Positions 24,820 to 26,216 of a stretch of DNA of 26,216 nt are shown here, piece by piece. The stretch spans positions 1 through 26,216 of the forward strand of contig JAGAJA010000059.1 in the NCBI GenBank assembly GCA_017829075.1, read 5' to 3'. The notes under the pieces are model-generated. The model ran no database searches, had not been told where the DNA came from, and saw only the letters and a program-made list of their open reading frames with translations. The translations under genes were made by a program, and so were the position numbers. Position 1 is the first letter of the stretch. The number at the start of each line of letters is the position of its first letter. Source of the DNA: Oscillospiraceae bacterium (GTDB lineage Bacteria > Bacillota_A > Clostridia > Oscillospirales > Ruminococcaceae).

Positions 24820-25348
24820 TATCAGCACCTCCTCGCACAAATTCCTTTATCATTTTTCCTGCGTCAGACAGTCGCTTTCGGGCAGCGGTTTCGGATATTC
24901 CGAGAATTTCCGCGATTTCCGCCGTGGAGTGACCATACAGTATTCTGAGGATAAGCGCGTCCTTTTTCCCATCGGGAAGTCGGCGGATAAATTCTACCAG
25001 CTCGTCCCGGGATATTTCGCCTAATACAATGTCTTCGGGTGATTCCGTTGTCAGCTCTGATTCATCTATTTCGGTGTACATCAGCTTTTTCTTGTACATA
25101 TCAATGGCAATATTTCTTATTATAACGCCTAAGTAAGCCGCTCTTTTTTCCGGAGGAACGGTAAAAAAGCGCTCCGGTTTAGCGGCAATACGCGCAAACG
25201 CTTCGATCACGGAATCCTCTGCATCATGTCTGTTGTGCAGCTTTGAATAGGCTATGGCATAAAATCTGTCCGAGTATTCAGAGAATATTTCAGCAAGCTC
25301 TCTGCGCTGGGCTTCATTTCCGAGCATCGCTATGGCTGAGGACAGCAT
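24809..25348 (-). CDS. ECF-type RNA polymerase sigma factor
   Basis: 179 residues with the two domains of an extracytoplasmic-function sigma factor. Region 2 is IFSEYSDRFYAIAYSKLHNRHDAEDSVIEAFARI (as IFSEYSDRFYAIAYSKLHN then DAEDSVIEAF) and region 4 is RRLPDGKKDALILRILYG followed by HSTAEIAEILGISETAARKR, the helix-turn-helix for the -35 element. The start is ATG 25348, preceded by GAGGTGAT at a good distance; an in-frame ATG at 25390 has no ribosome site. It heads a seven-gene operon. The promoter found upstream is sigma-A type rather than an obvious ECF autoregulatory one. Confidence 0.9.
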   Translation of the reverse strand: MLSSAIAMLGNEAQRRELAEIFSEYSDRFYAIAYSKLHNRHDAEDSVIEAFARIAAKPERFFTVPPEKRAAYLGVIIRNIAIDMYKKKLMYTEIDESELTTESPEDIVLGEISRDELVEFIRRLPDGKKDALILRILYGHSTAEIAEILGISETAARKRLSDAGKMIKEFVRGGADSER

Positions 25349-25491
25349 TGGTTCATCACCTCGCAATGGTTGGTTCTTCATATAATACATCTGATAAAAA
25401 TAGATTTTGTGAGCTATATTTTAAAAGAAAATGCTTTACTTCGTTTAAATTAAGAAAGTGCAGCAGAGTCCCTTTTATGGAATGTTAATTC

Positions 25492-25520
25492 ATTGTAACA
25501 CAAAAGAACAGTCAAATCAA
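25492..25520 (-). promoter_or_regulatory. Extended -10 promoter of the sigma/ABC operon
   Basis: The minus strand shows TTGATT, 17 bases and TACAAT, with TGT just before the -10. Transcription should begin near 25485, giving a leader of about 137 bases. The perfect palindrome CAAGCGCTTG (25518-25527) overlaps the -35 end. Confidence 0.65.
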
Positions 25521-25527
25521 GCGCTTG
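25518..25527. promoter_or_regulatory. Palindrome overlapping the sigma operon -35, operator candidate
   Basis: CAAGCGCTTG is a perfect 10-base palindrome that overlaps the outer edge of the -35 hexamer. Binding here would plausibly block or assist polymerase. Short palindromes occur by chance, so this is tentative. Confidence 0.35.
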
Positions 25528-25614
25528 TATTTCTCATAAATCAGCATTAGCTTCTGGTATCATCTGACCAATGATAAAATTCACCACAATACGAAAAATA
25601 TAATCACATATTTA

Positions 25615-25631
25615 TCCTTGAACGGCAAGGA
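25615..25631. repeat. Short hairpin in the gene-free right end
   Basis: TCCTTG and CAAGGA form a 6-bp stem around AACGG in very AT-rich DNA. No T tract follows on either strand. Apart from this, the operon promoter and the structured repeats, I see no gene in 25391-26216. Confidence 0.3.
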
Positions 25632-25681
25632 ACATACTTTATAAAGCACAGACCTATACATACTAAAAAGATATTAACCGC

Positions 25682-25936
25682 AGGCGAAAACCTAAAAACA
25701 GAAGTGCCTCAACCCGCGAAAATGCGTGTCGAGGCACTCGACTGTCTATGCTATACAATATAGATTTTCGGAAAGAGCCACGTTACCGCTGTCGAAGCGC
25801 GTGGAGATTTTTCGTTTTTTGCGGGCGGCTTAGAGCGACAAAGAAAATCTAGTCTATACAGCAAAAATTCCTCGCCACTCCGGCGAGGAAAGAAAAATCG
25901 GATAATTTTAGCCGCGCTTGTTCGCGCGGCTAAAAT
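25682..25936 (-). repeat. Structured multi-hairpin repeat, copy 2
   Basis: Second copy of the repeat, same orientation as copy 1. Hairpin A is 25703-25738 (AGTGCCTC/GAGGCACT), hairpin B 25868-25890 (TTCCTCGCC, ACTCC, GGCGAGGAA) and hairpin C 25905-25936 (ATTTTAGCCGCGC, TTGTTC, GCGCGGCTAAAAT, a perfect 13-bp stem). A 9-bp stem TAGATTTTC/GAAAATCTA encloses the middle. Compared with copy 1, B and C carry paired substitutions that keep the stems. Another inner stem, CCACG/CGTGG, is visible here but is weak in the other copies. Confidence 0.88.
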
Positions 25937-25966
25937 TTGTCTATGGTATACGAAATAGATTTTTTA
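25937..25966 (-). repeat. Partial extra block between repeat copies 2 and 3
   Basis: GTCTATGGTATACGAAATAG followed by a T run repeats the block that normally follows hairpin A in each copy (25742-25768 and 26032-26058), with one G for C change. It shows that units recombined or duplicated out of register. Confidence 0.65.
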
Positions 25967-26216
25967 ACGCGGGAGAAAACCCGAAAAACAAAAGTGCCTC
26001 AACGCGCGAAAATGCGTGTCGAGGCACTCGACTGTCTATGCTATACGAAATAGATTTTTGAAAAAGAGCCACCAAACCGCTGTAATGGCGCACGAGATTT
26101 TTCAGAGAAACGTCGCAAGCTCCTTATTCGGTTTTTGCGGTCAGCTTCATGCGTCAACAAAAATTTAGTTTACACAGCAAAACAGCCGTCCCACTCCGGG
26201 ACGGCTGAGAAAAATC
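25967..26216 (-). repeat. Structured multi-hairpin repeat, copy 3 (cut by the window end)
   Basis: Third copy, in tandem with copy 2. Hairpin A is 25993-26028, identical in its arms. Hairpin B (26184-26206) is AGCCGTCCC, ACTCC, GGGACGGCT: all stem pairs differ from the other copies but pairing is kept, and the loop is unchanged. An insertion of roughly 26 bases near 26104-26131 enlarges the middle. Hairpin C would lie beyond the window. Confidence 0.85.

Noticed and set aside
25682..26216. CRISPR array
   Set aside because: Units are about 250-290 bases and wholly related, without the short repeats and unique spacers of CRISPR.
25682..26216. Insertion sequence
   Set aside because: No transposase frame is present in or beside any copy; a non-autonomous element remains possible and is treated in the findings.

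Overview
The window looks like a chromosomal segment of a Gram-positive, low-to-moderate GC anaerobe of the Clostridia, most likely Oscillospiraceae/Ruminococcaceae of a gut or rumen. The basis is the mix of genes (ECF-type S component, ABC sugar permeases without their own ATPase, agmatine-to-putrescine genes, SipW-like signal peptidase fold), strong AGGAGG-type ribosome sites, and repeated near-consensus sigma-A promoters with 17-bp spacers. The genus is an inference.

Layout, left to right. (1) 54-3859, minus strand: branched-chain amino acid operon ilvB-ilvN-ilvC driven by a consensus promoter, ending in a terminator that directly abuts the ribosome site of a small unknown gene. The IlvC protein has an unusual lysine/alanine/proline tail. 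(2) 4058-6229, minus: fucA-like aldolase and rhaB kinase, a rhamnose (or fucose) catabolic pair. (3) 6517-11617, plus: a two-gene unit with its own promoter and terminator, encoding an SF2/SNF2-like protein with degraded ATPase motifs and a 1018-residue GHKL (Hsp90/sacsin/MORC-like) ATPase with a cysteine cluster near its C-terminus. This is the best candidate for an undescribed protein system. (4) 11754-13759, minus: aguB-aguA, agmatine to putrescine. (5) 13919-15620, plus: purD and a small membrane protein. (6) 15680-16011: a structured repeat copy and, on the minus strand, tRNA-Thr(CGT). (7) 16180-18742, plus: a signal-peptidase-fold protein lacking recognisable catalytic residues, an ECF transporter S component and a ComEA-like DNA-binding protein. 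(8) 18943-25348, minus: a seven-gene operon with an ECF sigma factor, a membrane anti-sigma-like protein, two lipoproteins (one apparently a propeller fused to a solute-binding domain), two sugar-type ABC permeases and a small adaptor-like membrane protein. (9) 25391-26216: no gene; the operon promoter, then two more tandem copies of the structured repeat.

The most striking non-coding signal is the roughly 250-bp repeat present three times (15680-15935, 25682-25936, 25967 to the window end). Its hairpins keep their loops (ACTCC, TTGTTC) while the stems change on both sides in a compensatory way, and the minus strand of each copy ends in a terminator-like hairpin. This points to a minus-strand structured RNA or a structured mobile repeat rather than random intergenic DNA.
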